This document shows positions 33,952 to 44,869 of a DNA stretch of 52,690 nucleotides, in pieces. Every line of letters begins with the position of its first letter. Positions within the stretch are counted from its first letter, which is position 1. Origin of the DNA: Neolecta irregularis DAH-3 (taxonomy: Eukaryota > Ascomycota > Neolectomycetes > Neolectales > Neolectaceae); the NCBI GenBank assembly GCA_001929475.1, contig LXFE01000205.1:1-52690 (forward strand), given 5' to 3'. The notes under the pieces are model-generated. The model was not told the origin of the DNA and did no database searches. It was given only the letters and a program-made list of their open reading frames with translations. The translations under genes and the position numbers were made by a program.

Positions 33952-35870
33952 TATCTAACCTTCCACGCCTTGAACGCGATTTCTTCGACAATTGTTGGCT
34001 GAACTATCTCCTTCCCAGGAAATACACCCCACACAACAGCATTGGAGGCCGACTCACTTGTGTTTGTAAGAAACTCACCCTGGCGTAAATTCAAGGAGAA
34101 TATCCGATTCATACTGTGTTGTTTCCTGCATAGAATGAGAACAGCTCACTGTCCTTTATTCGTGCATGAAAAGCGTGCCAATCTTTCTGGTCTATGAAGA
34201 ACTCCACGAAAGCCTTGCTTTTGTTAATTACTGGGAGATAGATATTGTTTATGCTTTTTGGTATACCCATCCACCACATGGGCCCCATCCAAAAATTGGA
34301 TCATCACTGGGTACGCCAGAGATTGCAGGTTGACTACTTAGAGTCCACCAACCTCTTTCATTTAACCGCAGAAGATGGTCTCTGATTGTACTAGTCTCCG
34401 GGTTGAGTTCCAGCTCTGACCATGGGATCGCAGAAATATCCTGTCTCAAGTAGGAGCAAAAAACATTTGATATATCATTCACAGTGGCCGGGTGACCCCA
34501 AAATTGTAGCGCTTGTTGTGAGGGGATATGTAAAGAAACTCCGTATCCATCAATTTCTCCGAAAGCTAGAGGACTTAACTTTGCTTATTGCCAAAAACAT
34601 ACCAGGTGATCGAGCATCACCAAATCGCCCGTTAGTATACTCGTCCCATGTAGCTTGCCTACCCATTGCTCCTTCGCCTTCAGAGACCGATAATGCAACA
34701 GAAGCTGGCGTTTCAATGTCGGCGAGAGTTGCTGCATCAGTTGTAGAAGTGACCAAATCGATGTTGTGCAGACCTTGACAGATCTCTTCTACAATTATGC
34801 GGGTATGAGGGTTGGAAATCAATGAAGTGGTACGTCGTGAGTTCTTCGAAATATTTGATGTTGTGAATGCGGAATCGTCGATAGCAAAACTTGATCTTTC
34901 CCTATATTTCTGTACTGATTCAAGAAGCCCACTCTTTTCTATTACAAATGCAACGTTTCTTTCTAGATTTAATGTGCAGAAATGAAAGCCTCGACATCGA
35001 CCTTTGGTTTGAGTTTGAATGGCCTGAATCATACTGACTGCAACTTCTACGCCCATCTCCTTTATAGTTTGATCGTCTCTTTTCACTGATTCTAGTTTCT
35101 TCAACAAGGATGGGGGAACTTCTGCGTGAGTCAGCTTTGTGAGTCGTCGGAATGATTGATAAGATTGGATTGGCATAATAGCAGGAATGATGGGTATCAA
35201 TTCAAACAATCCAGACTCATGTTCCCTTAACACCTTTTCGTAATCGATGAATTTTTGTGTATCATAGAATAGTTGAGTAATGATCAAATCTGCGCCAGCG
35301 CGAACTTTCTCGATAAGATAGGGAAGATCGATCTTGGGATCTTGATATCTGGGTGATGAACCCTCTGAATGTCCTTCAGGATACCCTGCAACGGCAATAC
35401 AGAACCAGTCGTCGTATTTGCGCCGAATATGTCGGACTAAATCGATGGCGTACTGATATTCGGTAGGAGAATCTGCCCAATATTCGGTTGTGCGAGGGGG
35501 GTCTCCACGAAGCGCTAGAATATTCCTGATACCAGCAGCTTTGGCTTTCTCGAGTGTATCGTCTAGGACGATTTGATTCATGTTGGTACAAGTGAGATGG
35601 AGCATTGTTGTGAGTCCATATTCATTCTGACATGCTGCTGCAAGTTCAAAAGTCGACTGCGCGGTACTTCCTCCTGCTCCCCAAGTCACACTTACGAAAA
35701 GGGGATTAAAGCGGGACATTCGTGATATTCGAGAATGAAGATTCGCCATCCCCTACAAATCAGGTGTGATGTTGGTAATATATCGTGCATACGGCATCGG
35801 TTTTTGGAGGAAAAAACTCATAAGAATAGAACGGCCCCTGCCATTCGTTTAACGCCTTCGTGAGTTTCAT
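33952..35870 (-). CDS. MET13: Methylenetetrahydrofolate reductase
   Basis: Flavoenzyme reducing 5,10-methylene-THF to 5-methyl-THF, the methyl donor for methionine synthesis. Exon 1 encodes [20 protein letters not shown], followed by PPKTDAGMANL after a 40-nt intron. Catalytic-domain blocks: [64 protein letters not shown] and [11 protein letters not shown]. The C-terminal regulatory domain shows [17 protein letters not shown], then [15 protein letters not shown] and [18 protein letters not shown]. Intron 34214–34254 needs a GC donor (AAA|GC) to join YQK to AFVEFF. The stop at 33952 ends ...FKAWKVR. Fungi often have two MTHFRs (Met12/Met13 types); MET13 is the better match but is not proven. 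Confidence 0.92.
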
Positions 35871-36502
35871 ATGGGGGAGAGGGGTCACAAGTAACAAGCC
35901 AAATGACGTCCTCACAAAGAAGACAAGTTGATAATGGATTTGGAATAAACTACTTCATAACTACATACCGGACAACCTACACAATCGATCAGTACAAGGC
36001 TAAGAGAAGATGTATTGAGAAAATCTATATTGTAGCTCAGAAGTAAATGCCCGTGGGAGAGTCGACATGATCAACTTCAAATAATGGTTGACTGAGTTTA
36101 CCAGATGTTTTTGCCAGTCATCACAGCCTATCCGGAATAATCAAACCCCACATACCTGGAGAAAAAAGTCCATTTCAACGGTGCAAATGTATGGAATCAT
36201 AGGTCATCACCAGCCATGGGCAGTGCACAATTGCGCCGCGCGACGAAGCAATGGTTTTAAGCTCCAACAATCGATCGATATTTCGATTTCAGTATGTGCC
36301 CTGGATATCTGCTAGAAATGTCGGTTCATGTCGAACCGTATCAAGACGTGACACCGAGATATTGGGCAAGATATTTTCCCGGAAGGCGCACGGCCTCGCC
36401 TTTTATAGACTTTTTCCCCAACCACCAAAATTCTTCTAACCTTTCACTTTTGAAATTACACAAACTATCCTGCCATTTTGCCTATGGACTGATAAAATCA
36501 CA
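35871..36502. promoter_or_regulatory. Divergent intergenic region MTHFR / eIF4E-like
   Basis: This 632-bp gap holds both promoters. Small frames here, some with downstream overlaps, show no family features. A TGACGTCC near-CRE lies at about 35903, close to the MTHFR start. Confidence 0.4.
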
Positions 36503-37286
36503 ATGTCGATTTCTACTAGTATGTCAAAGCTTGTACAGTTACAGCGTCCACTGTCTCATTCACCAAACTCTTCATTATCCATCATTGAAAGTTCTCACGG
36601 GCGCACCATCCACTACGATTCAACAGCATCCATTGTATCCAGTAATTACAAACAGACTTCTCTAAGGAATCAATGGATATTGTGGTTCGTTCGATTTGTT
36701 GGGTGAACCATGTTGACATAGTCAGGTACTTGCATAGATCACCTGGACAAAAGATACACAATTACGAAAAGGCAACACGGAAAATCGCCTCTTTTTCTTC
36801 AGTAAAGATTATACTGGTATTTCTGTGCTTATTTTCGAGGTAGAAGAATTTTGGGCAGTCTTCGTTCATTTACAACGTCCTTCCTCACTGCCAAATATCT
36901 CCGACATTCATATCTTCAAATCAGGGATTCAGCCTATGTGGGAGGATCCTATAAATATTGACGGAGGAAAGTGGATCCTTCGCTTGCGCAAGGGAATTGC
37001 AAACAGATACTGGGAAGAAATCGCCATGGCACTAGTTGGAGATCAGTTCGGCGAGGAGGTCTGCGGAGCTGTTCTTAGTGTGCGGAACCTCGAAGACGTG
37101 ATTAGCATCTGGGTGAAGAGCACGATCCGGGGAAATATCAAGGTCAAAGGCATACTAAAAATGGTGGTAGACTGTCCCTCAGATACTATCATAGACTTCA
37201 AAAGCCACAGAGAAGCGATGAATCAGCAGAAACACAATCATCACCATTACCAACAGCTGCAGGCTAGGAGAGAAGAGTCGATGTAA
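36503..37286 (+). CDS. eIF4E family cap-binding protein, class II (4EHP-like)
   Basis: Cap-binding protein of 236 residues from exons 36503–36702, 36738–36801 and 36840–37286. The fold blocks are LRNQWILWF, FSSVEEFWAVFVHLQRPSSL, IFKSGIQPMWEDP and GGKWILRL, then the helix ERYWEE-like NRYWEEIAMALVGDQF. The cap-stacking aromatic positions (in WILWF and PMWED) are present. The N-terminus is Ser-rich and the C-terminus is His/Gln-rich. The spacing and the VRNLEDVISIWVKS strand fit class II proteins (4EHP), which often repress rather than promote translation. That distinction is inference from sequence flavour only. The stop is 54 bp from the converging thymidylate kinase stop. Confidence 0.85.
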
Positions 37287-37340
37287 AGGGTATATTAAGA
37301 TGACAGAAGATGTACCATTTGTAACGAATGTTCAAATCTA

Positions 37341-38126
37341 CTATAATGTTCTTAGCGGGCTGCTTTGCGCATTGGTGATGGACTCGAGAACAATTTTCAT
37401 AATCGCCTCTTGAACATCCTCCAGACTTTCAGATGCATCAAGGACTCGCCAGTCGTCTTTTTCTTTGGGAATTTCTTTTAGTTTGTTGAAGACATGTCTA
37501 ACACAGTGTTGCATCTCCTTTTCTTCATATCGTTCTTTGCCGTATCCAGCTCGAGTGCACGCGACTTCTTCAGAAATATCCAGAAATATCACGGCGTCTG
37601 GGCGAGGAAGCCCGACATCGGGATTTCTACACCAACTGAAATCCAAACCCTTGTTGTGAGTTGGGCAGGACAAGCAGTGCTTGCCTTCGCACATGTAAAC
37701 GCAACTCCAGAATAGACATATCGATCTACGATGACAGTAATCCCTTCGTGTATGTCTCGCAAAAGACTCTCTCTAAGCGATTAGTTTTGACAGGACCAGG
37801 CTGATTGGGCAAACCTCGCTTCCCATCTATTTGCCGAAAACAGCAAGTGGATAGCCTGGTCATCTAAATCTGATTGATTCTTTAAGTATGAGTCAATCAT
37901 TTTGCCAATTGGAGTTTCTCTGTCCAGCTTTCTTAGTCTATATATTCAATGATGTTTTACCTGGGAACTTCCGAAGCTTTGATGCTATGCCCGTTTGTTG
38001 AAGTTTCGTCATAAGCATAGCACATTGGGATGACTTCCCAGAACGATCAAGGCCTTCTATGGCAATAAACGCCCCGCGCCTATTTGTACTTGTCATAGTT
38101 TTCTCGATTCGTTTCTGGTGTTCCAT
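37341..38126 (-). CDS. CDC8: Thymidylate kinase
   Basis: Phosphorylates dTMP to dTDP for DNA synthesis. P-loop block [17 protein letters not shown] is near residue 20; the [15 protein letters not shown] block holds the DR(Y) catalytic motif; [13 protein letters not shown] follows, and a lid-region segment ERYEEKEMQ. The C-terminus ends SSPLRTL. Several short introns are needed. The one at 37650–37684 has a GC donor (AAG|GCAAGC) and joins CAK to GLDFSW, the family consensus. The start could be 38126 or the inner in-frame Met at 38093, nearer the P-loop. Only 39 bp separate 38126 from the divergent SHP1 start. Confidence 0.92.
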
Positions 38127-38165
38127 GGGAGTCCCCACTTCGTCCCCTCAACTTCCCCATCCTAA

Positions 38166-39544
38166 ATGGCCGACCAAGCAACCGCTATTCAGCAATTTGT
38201 AGAGATCACAGGGGCCTCTGAAGCTCAGGCAAGGTTTTTTCTCTCAGCCTCGAAATGGGACATGAATGTACATTCTTCAGCAATCATATTGAATGTAACA
38301 CAGTCCAAAGCTTGCAGTAACTAGTTTCTTTCAAAAAGATTCGGCAGAAACAAGCGAAGGTCCTGAAGAGCCTGCTCAGTCGACATCAGTTTCGGTTCCT
38401 GCCCAAAGATTACAACGTATTCCGTATCTATCAACAGCTACCTAAATCAATTCTAACTTAGGAGTCAGCGTGGAAATATCGCAACCCTTGGTTCGATAGG
38501 AGATCCGATGGACGAGGATAGCGATTCGGAGACTGATAATCCAGAGTACTTCGCCGGTGGAGAGAAATCGTACATCTAACCAGTCCCATTTCATTTGGTG
38601 ACCGAACTTAGTGGACTATCCCTCCAGGATCCAAAAAAGAAACGAGACAACACCATTCAAGATATCCTCAGAAAGGCAGCACAAGCTCCTGAACTATCGG
38701 AGAACGATAATGATCTTCAAACCAATCACTTTGCCGGAACAGGTATCGGTTGTTTTTTAAACTAATTGACATAAAGGACACACATTAGGCGGCGAAGACA
38801 AAGAATCTACTGTAGTCAATCCCCAGAACGAGCGGCCATCTCGACATCCTAAGGTTACTCGAATCCTGAATTTTTGGAAAGATGGAATAAGTGTAGATGA
38901 TGGACCGCTGTTGAGATATGATGATCCTGCGAACGAAAGCATTCTGAATGATATTAACTCTGGGTACGAGGTTCCATAATCTAGCATGTTGATTGTGACA
39001 GGCGGGCCCCAATGGCTTTGTTGGGCGTTGAATATGGCCAGCCAGTTGACGTCAACATCAATAAACAGTTGGATCAAGAGTTCAAAGCTCTGAAAAAGCT
39101 GAATACTTGGGAAGGATCTGGGTACAGGCTAGGAAGGTACTCTAGGTATACGGTTCAGGACTCTTATTCCTTTAGTCAAATACCGGATGAACCTGCTCCT
39201 GCAGCATCCTTCCCTTCCGCACCAGCACCTGTAGAACATCTTCCCTTCGGACTTGAGCTCACGGATGGCCAACCTGTAACATCTGTCCAAATCCGTCTTT
39301 CAGATGGCACACGCATTGTTTCAAGAGTGAATTTATCCCATACAGTGGGGGACCTCTACAAGATCATCAACATGTTCGTACACGCCACCGTGAACAATTC
39401 TAAGAACACTAGGAGTCGACCAGATATGGCACCTCAAAATTTTGTCTTGCAGTCGTCATTTCCAATGAGGGAACTCAATGATAGATCGCAGTCAATTCAG
39501 GACGCTAAATTGCAAAATGCTGTTGTAGTTCAAAAGATGACTTA
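38166..39544 (+). CDS. SHP1: Shp1/p47/Ubx-type Cdc48 adaptor (UBA–SEP–UBX)
   Basis: Cofactor that recruits ubiquitylated clients or membrane-fusion substrates to Cdc48/p97. UBA domain: QQFVEITGASEAQARFFLSA, with SKWDMN–LAVTSFFQ joined across an intron. A Ser/acidic linker (GDPMDEDSDSETDNPEYF) and a basic KKKR stretch follow. The SEP domain is clear: ILNFWKDGISVDDGPLLRYD, INSGRAPMALLG. The C-terminal UBX domain runs from about VTSVQIRLSDGTRIVSRVNL to the end, with FVLQSSFPMREL. About five introns of 33–46 nt were placed by frame. The stop is 47 bp from the TAF11 stop, in convergent orientation. Confidence 0.93.
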
Positions 39545-39591
39545 AATATATATACAAAAATCCATACTATACAATTGGAAGAAGAGGCGTC

Positions 39592-40282
39592 TTATCTAAA
39601 AAGCCTGCTGTGAACGCGGCTCTGTGGAACTGTATTGGTCTCTTCCTTATGCAAGCGATATGCTTCACGCAGATGCTCAGGAGTCAACGCACCTCTGTGA
39701 CCTCGAGAATTGCGTATTTCGAGAGCTGAAAATATCAGATTAGGTCTAAAACGAATCGCAGATGCCTTTCTCAACAATTTCACCAACGAAGACTTTCCCA
39801 AATCCGGCTACTACAATAGGGATATTTGCTGTGACGTTTTGTGCAAGCATTTGGTTGACGACCTGAAGAATCAGTCAGTAAAGGGTGATAATACATTGTC
39901 CCACCTTTTTCACGGCGGTCTTATTGAGATTTCCTCTTCGAAAGGCTTCATATCGACTCATCTGCTCCGTCGTGAATTTATTCATGAGCATGGCCATCTG
40001 CGCTGACTCCTCTTCTTTACTCGTTCCCTCGAGAACCTGGGAAATTTGAGTGGCGCCCCAATCTTCATCTTCAATTTCCTCATCTGACTCTTGGTGAGCA
40101 GCTGGAGTCTGTGCTTCATTTTGCAAGAAGGGTGATTCAATATATTGAGGAGTGTCTGCAAGAGGGGTCTTTGGAGTCCTTGCTGCATCTTGCAGTAGAT
40201 TCTGTTGGGATTTACGTCTTTTACGGAGAATCTGGGAATTTGCTGGTGGAGAAGCAGCGCTGGAAGGAGAACTTGCAGTCAT
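39592..40282 (-). CDS. TAF11: TFIID subunit TAF11
   Basis: Histone-fold subunit of general transcription factor TFIID that pairs with TAF13. Spliced length is 202 residues. The N-terminus is Ser/Pro-rich and then acidic (SDEEIEDEDWGATQ). The histone fold reads MLMNKFTTEQMSRYEAFRRG, NLNKTAVKKVVNQMLAQNV and IPIVVAGFGKVFVGEIVEKA; the last helix has GALTPEHLREAYRLHKEE. The intron at 39726–39765 has a GC donor (AAAG|GCATCT) and joins GEIVEK to ALEIR; the other is a normal 42-nt GT–AG. The start at 40282 is the first Met before the Ser-rich region; an upstream in-frame extension is open but not family-like. Confidence 0.92.
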
Positions 40283-40422
40283 TGGAAGAAATGTGTACAG
40301 GATAGGTTTATGTGAAAAAAAATTGAGTACATACAAAAGAGAAACCCAAATGCAGTAACAAAACTATGTAGAATCCTCTCCAACCAAATGCTCCTCCCAG
40401 AATAGATGAACGTCCCAGAAGC

Positions 40423-41034
40423 CTATAATCCAACAGGAACAGCATCCGATAATGGTAACGACTTGTCTACAGGCTCAATAAACTCTTCTTCTGAAATGTC
40501 TTCCGACCCACCAGAGTCAATCTTTTTAGAAATAATCTTCGTCAAGTACGAACCATCGGGTTGAAGAATTCTCGTGGTTGATCTGAAAGATGCTTTGTAC
40601 GAAGTCTGCTTATTCTTATCATTATCTGGTTGCCTTAACGATTTGACAAAGCTACTCTCCAAACTCTCCGGATCACTATTCGTGGAAGAGAGTGGCAAGT
40701 CCAATGGGATCTGAAAAATTCCGGTCATATAGACGCCAGGTGTCCCTTTAAATCCTTTCAGAGAGATATCTCGGAGAGGCATGCGAGTAGCGAAGAATTC
40801 CCACTGCGGTGCAATGACGTCTAACAAGGATATTTTTGGACTGGATATTGATGATGAACTTAGCGAATCAAAAATTTCAAAAGGGGCGAGAGTCGGCGAG
40901 TCAATGTGAAAAGGCAATCCTGTGATTGACCTGACAATATCGCGACGAAGATTGACGAAAAAATCTTCGCAGAGATCAAAAAAATCCGGATCAGATGCCG
41001 CATCTTTGTTGGCAGAGTGCATGTTGGCTGGCAT
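40423..41034 (-). CDS. Uncharacterised 203-residue protein
   Basis: Single-exon ORF, tightly packed between TAF11 (140 bp away) and the 3' end of the Crb2-like gene. No domain is recognised. The N-terminal third is helical (FFDLCEDFFVNLRRDIVRSI). The C-terminal half has a segment STTRILQPDGSYLTKIISKK, followed by an acidic stretch. The PDGS-type segment faintly recalls several small fungal mitochondrial or MLF-like proteins, but this is not enough to name it. A CACGTG box and TATATAA lie 50–65 bp upstream of the ATG. Codon use is like that of its neighbours, and the frame is long for chance. Confidence 0.65.
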   Translation of the reverse strand: MPANMHSANKDAASDPDFFDLCEDFFVNLRRDIVRSITGLPFHIDSPTLAPFEIFDSLSSSSISSPKISLLDVIAPQWEFFATRMPLRDISLKGFKGTPGVYMTGIFQIPLDLPLSSTNSDPESLESSFVKSLRQPDNDKNKQTSYKASFRSTTRILQPDGSYLTKIISKKIDSGGSEDISEEEFIEPVDKSLPLSDAVPVGL

Positions 41035-41079
41035 ATAGGCAGCGGCGGCAATATAGGCGCCTCATACTATACCGAGTGT

Positions 41080-41099
41080 CACGTGATAACGCTATATAA
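41080..41099. promoter_or_regulatory. E-box CACGTG with adjacent TATATAA
   Basis: CACGTG at 41080–41085 is followed by TATATAA at 41093–41099, about 50–65 bp upstream of the minus-strand start at 41034. CACGTG is the binding site of Cbf1-type bHLH factors in fungi. Regulatory use is inference. The rest of 41100–41437 has no supported gene. Confidence 0.45.
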
Positions 41100-41437
41100 G
41101 GACCTTTAACGCGGTTTTATTTTTTGACATTCGCATCCAGACAGTGCCGCAATCCAGATTGTTTCACCATTCGTGCTTAGCCTTCGGAGTTTTTCCGCTG
41201 GTCTAGACACAGGAGAAATCACTCCCAGTGCTGTTGCGGGCTATTCATGATGCACAGAATAACAGGGCTTAAAAGAGCAGACTTTGTCTTTTCATGGCAT
41301 TCACTGTGTCAGAAATCCCATATATCGTTGTCACCTATAATTCATAGAATAGATGTCTCTATGATATACATAACAAATGCGCCTTCCATTGCCCTAAACA
41401 TGCCTAACGGAATGAAAAATAAAGAAAATGTTTTTGT

Positions 41438-44400
41438 TCATTGTAACAATTTTCCCAGAATCAACGATTGCACGATCCACTCGAGTGTGACTACACGGGA
41501 ATAACGCCCAAATGCTCCTTCTGCCCTGCGAAGTTCGTCAGGACTCACCAAGACAAGGAGGGATGCTGGTTGATTCATTTTTGCTCGCATAATCTGTGAA
41601 GCGTCGAATTCCGTAATTCGAAAAGATATATCCGCGCCCATAGCTCTTGCCAGAAACAAATATGTCTTCTATGCAAGCGTTAGCATATGTCCATAATGCT
41701 GGATCGCACTACCCTCCCTTCGTCCTTGTTCTTAGAAGTCATAACAGCAACTGACATCCCACTTAGTAGCCCCTTTCGGTCTGTCAAGCATACTCCAAAA
41801 GATAGCTGGATAGGCTTCACGGTCATTGATTTCACACAACCTAGATATTCGGACTCGCCGGCGGGAAGAAGGTATGGTCCAAAGTCAATCACCTCGTTCT
41901 ATAATGATTTTTCAGTGGTTTTCTAAATTTGAGATATACGTGAGATACGCAATCCTCCACAAAACGCACAGAAAGGCAAGGAAGACCAAAAGCTAACGCC
42001 TGAAGGTATTTGACCTTTCGACAATGGCTATCCGCAATAACACAGGCAAATTTTAAATTTCGGTATTCGGTAAGAATACTCATTACGCCTTGTCCCTGGC
42101 CAGAATGTTTGACGAAATCCTTGTGTTTGAAGAAAAGCTCTTCGAAGCCGGAATCAAGAACAATTCCAGAATGAAGCTCAATCGATTGCCGCAGATCGTG
42201 ACGGATATGGTCAGCATGGGGAGACAAGGTAATAGCAAAAGCAATTGAACCAAACAATTTGGAGATTGGTTCGAGGTTGACCTGACTATTTGGTGGTGTA
42301 GAGGTTGCACGAGGAACTGAACTGCGAGTAGTGATAAATTGTCTAGCGGGAGTTTCTCTATCACTATCTTCAGACTTACAAGTCCACGAATCCACTCCAA
42401 GAGCAGGGAATGTGCGATCACTAAGCTTATCAAACATCGACGGTGTCAGATATAATTTCTCGAGGGGAACGTCGGTAAGTATACCTGTATCTTTCCGTTT
42501 CGCTTTCAGACTTCGATGGTTTTCAACCTTTTCGACAACAAAGGTGGTTTTGCGGCAACCTTGCTCGTCGACTTTGACAACATCGCCTGGATGCAATTCG
42601 AATCGTTTTATGTGCAATCTATCAAGAGTAGTTTCGAATGTGTCATCAAATCGAACCCTGAGCTGCTTGGCTTCAGTTTTCGACCAAAGAGCGACTGGGG
42701 AAACAACCCGCGCGGGGTAGTAATAGGCCGGGTGGCCTTTGAATAAAGCGAACACTCTGTTACATTGCTTTAAACCTTGCGCAGCAGCTGCTGAAGATAC
42801 TGAGGTGGCGCGATCGGAGGTTTCTGAGACAGAACGGCTCCGAGATTTTACAAGACTGTTCGTATTTTCCATTACAATAGATAACATTGGAAGTGCCATT
42901 CCCTGTTGCTTGCGGGATTTGGTATCTGCTGAAATTGGCGTAGTATTCTTATTTTGACTATCTTGAACAACTGTGATCCCAGCTGTACGGAATTTCTTCA
43001 GTCGTCGAATTTCGCTACTTGGAGATACTTCATTTTCTTGGGATTCGATAACTGAAGGAGGGTTATCAGTCAATTGCTTACGTTTAAGAACAACATTGGC
43101 GGTAGTTGAGAGGGTATTCTGGTGCTCTAGAGTCGGGGATTGACTTCTTGTAGATCGTTGTCTAAATCTCGATAGGACAACAGGTTTATATGGTAACTCG
43201 GATGAAGGGTAAGATACTCCATTGCCATATTTAGGAGATAGAACACGACTTGGAGTTTTGTCAGCTAGTTGTGTCGCCTTATAAATTGGGGAAGTCTCAA
43301 AGACTGTTCCTGGTATTTCAACCTCACGACGCATAAACGGTGTGGCCATTGTGTCTTGACTCTCTGGTGACGAACCCTTAATCGCGAAGGACATTTTCCT
43401 TTCCTCAGACCTCGTTGTTATCCGGAAACCTGCGTCCGCAGTGTACTGGGCATTTGAGAGCCCGGTTTTCTGATCGACTTGTGTACCGAGTTCGTACTGT
43501 ATTGGCGACGGATAGGGAGCTGGTGATTTAGAATCAGAGGCTGGTTGGGGCGGGAGAAGTAGGGGTAACCCCGGAGAATCCCCTTTCAGTGAATTCACAA
43601 GTAGCGAGTCTGGAGTCTGATTCTCGTAACCATAATTACTTTGTAAAGGAGCCGATGAGAAGGGACGCTCTGGCAGATCGTCTTCCTCGTCCATTCCTTG
43701 TGCAAGATTTGTATCTACGTTTGCGCTGCGACAACGCCCAAGCTGAGGATGTTTCCCAAATTCATTGTCTTCGAGAAATGGTTCATTATCTGAAGTTGGA
43801 AGAACAATTGGCTTGCGGAGTTCATCAAACGCCCTTAAACGGTCGACATGATTTGTCCTATGCTTCCGCTTTCGAGTCCTCGGTAATGACGTAGAAGCGA
43901 CTCGAATGTTTGAAGCTTTTTCAGCAACATCTTGATGTCTCCCAGAAGTCTTATGAGAGTAACTCCCTTGCAGCTCTACCAGGGATCTTGATGGCTTCAT
44001 TTTCACTGATTGAGGTAACGGAGATGACTCCGCTTCTGGAGAATCTTGGAAGAATTGAGATAGTCGTAAATTTTGACTCGTTTTACTGCATCCATATGGT
44101 GTTTCAAATTCTTGAGTGGCCCCAGCACATAAAATAGGCGAAGGCGGCTTGAAAGACGAGTGCTGTTGATTCATAGGATCTAATGAACCCCATGAAGCTC
44201 GCGCAGTCGACTGCCCAATTGGACCAAATTTATCATTTGTACTAATTGATGCAACTCGAAGCTGCGAAAGACCTTCTTCATCATGATCCGATTGGCTAAA
44301 TGAATCGTTATTTTGGTCTTTAGACTTACGAAGAGAGGCTGGTGACGACTGAGAAGTTGATAGGTGCTGTTGAGGACTTTGGCGAATTCGTTCGCTCAAT

Positions 44401-44586
44401 ACTGATTCGGGGACTTCGTCAGTATATTGTGTAGTCTCCTTCTTCGACTGATCATGACTTTGCCGCGAGATTGCAAATTTGCGAATTTGATTATCATCCT
44501 GTAAGTACAGTTATTCAAGGAAAATCTAGTTCAGGTTAACATACTTCGATAATCTGAGAGTTCTTCAAGAGTTCTTGAGGGTCCAT
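41438..44586 (-). CDS. Crb2/Rad9-type DNA-damage checkpoint mediator (Tudor + tandem BRCT)
   Basis: Checkpoint adaptor related to 53BP1, bringing effector kinase to damaged chromatin. About 1,000 residues. The start at 44586 gives MDPQELLKNSQIIE followed by a 45-nt intron. The long N-terminal half is disordered with many SQ/TQ sites (e.g. SQSD, TQEF), the expected ATR/ATM-type phosphorylation clusters. A Tudor domain begins NRVFALFKGHPAYYYPARVV and runs RVRFDDTFE ... ELHPGDVVKV. The BRCT pair starts FGSIAFAITLSPHADHI (first) and continues through FGPYLLPAGE; the second ends RVVTLEWIVQSLIL. Two introns at 41661–41705 and about 41891–41935 split the BRCT region. The methyl-lysine aromatic cage looks plausible but was not checked structurally. 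Confidence 0.9.
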
Positions 44587-44869
44587 CTCAAGGATAGTAA
44601 GGTCTTATGTTACAAAAATTCAATTAAATACCATCCAAAAAACGGATCTCTACAGATCTGTGGGAAAAGGTAAACAGTTATGGGTCTGATTTGACGTGGG
44701 ATTGTAGTGATCAATGGGCGACTTGCCTCTTTCGGTCACTCATCACCAGATAGATTGGACATCCGTTGAACGGACGTGACACCTGACAACTCCGACAACT
44801 ACAGAAATATATCGCATATCATTATCTTGCCTTGATATCTGGAAGATCTGTCGAAGTTAGCTAGATGCG

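Noticed and set aside
36088-36665. Plus-strand frames upstream of and overlapping the eIF4E-like start
   Set aside because: The eIF4E frame carries conserved motifs; the others do not.
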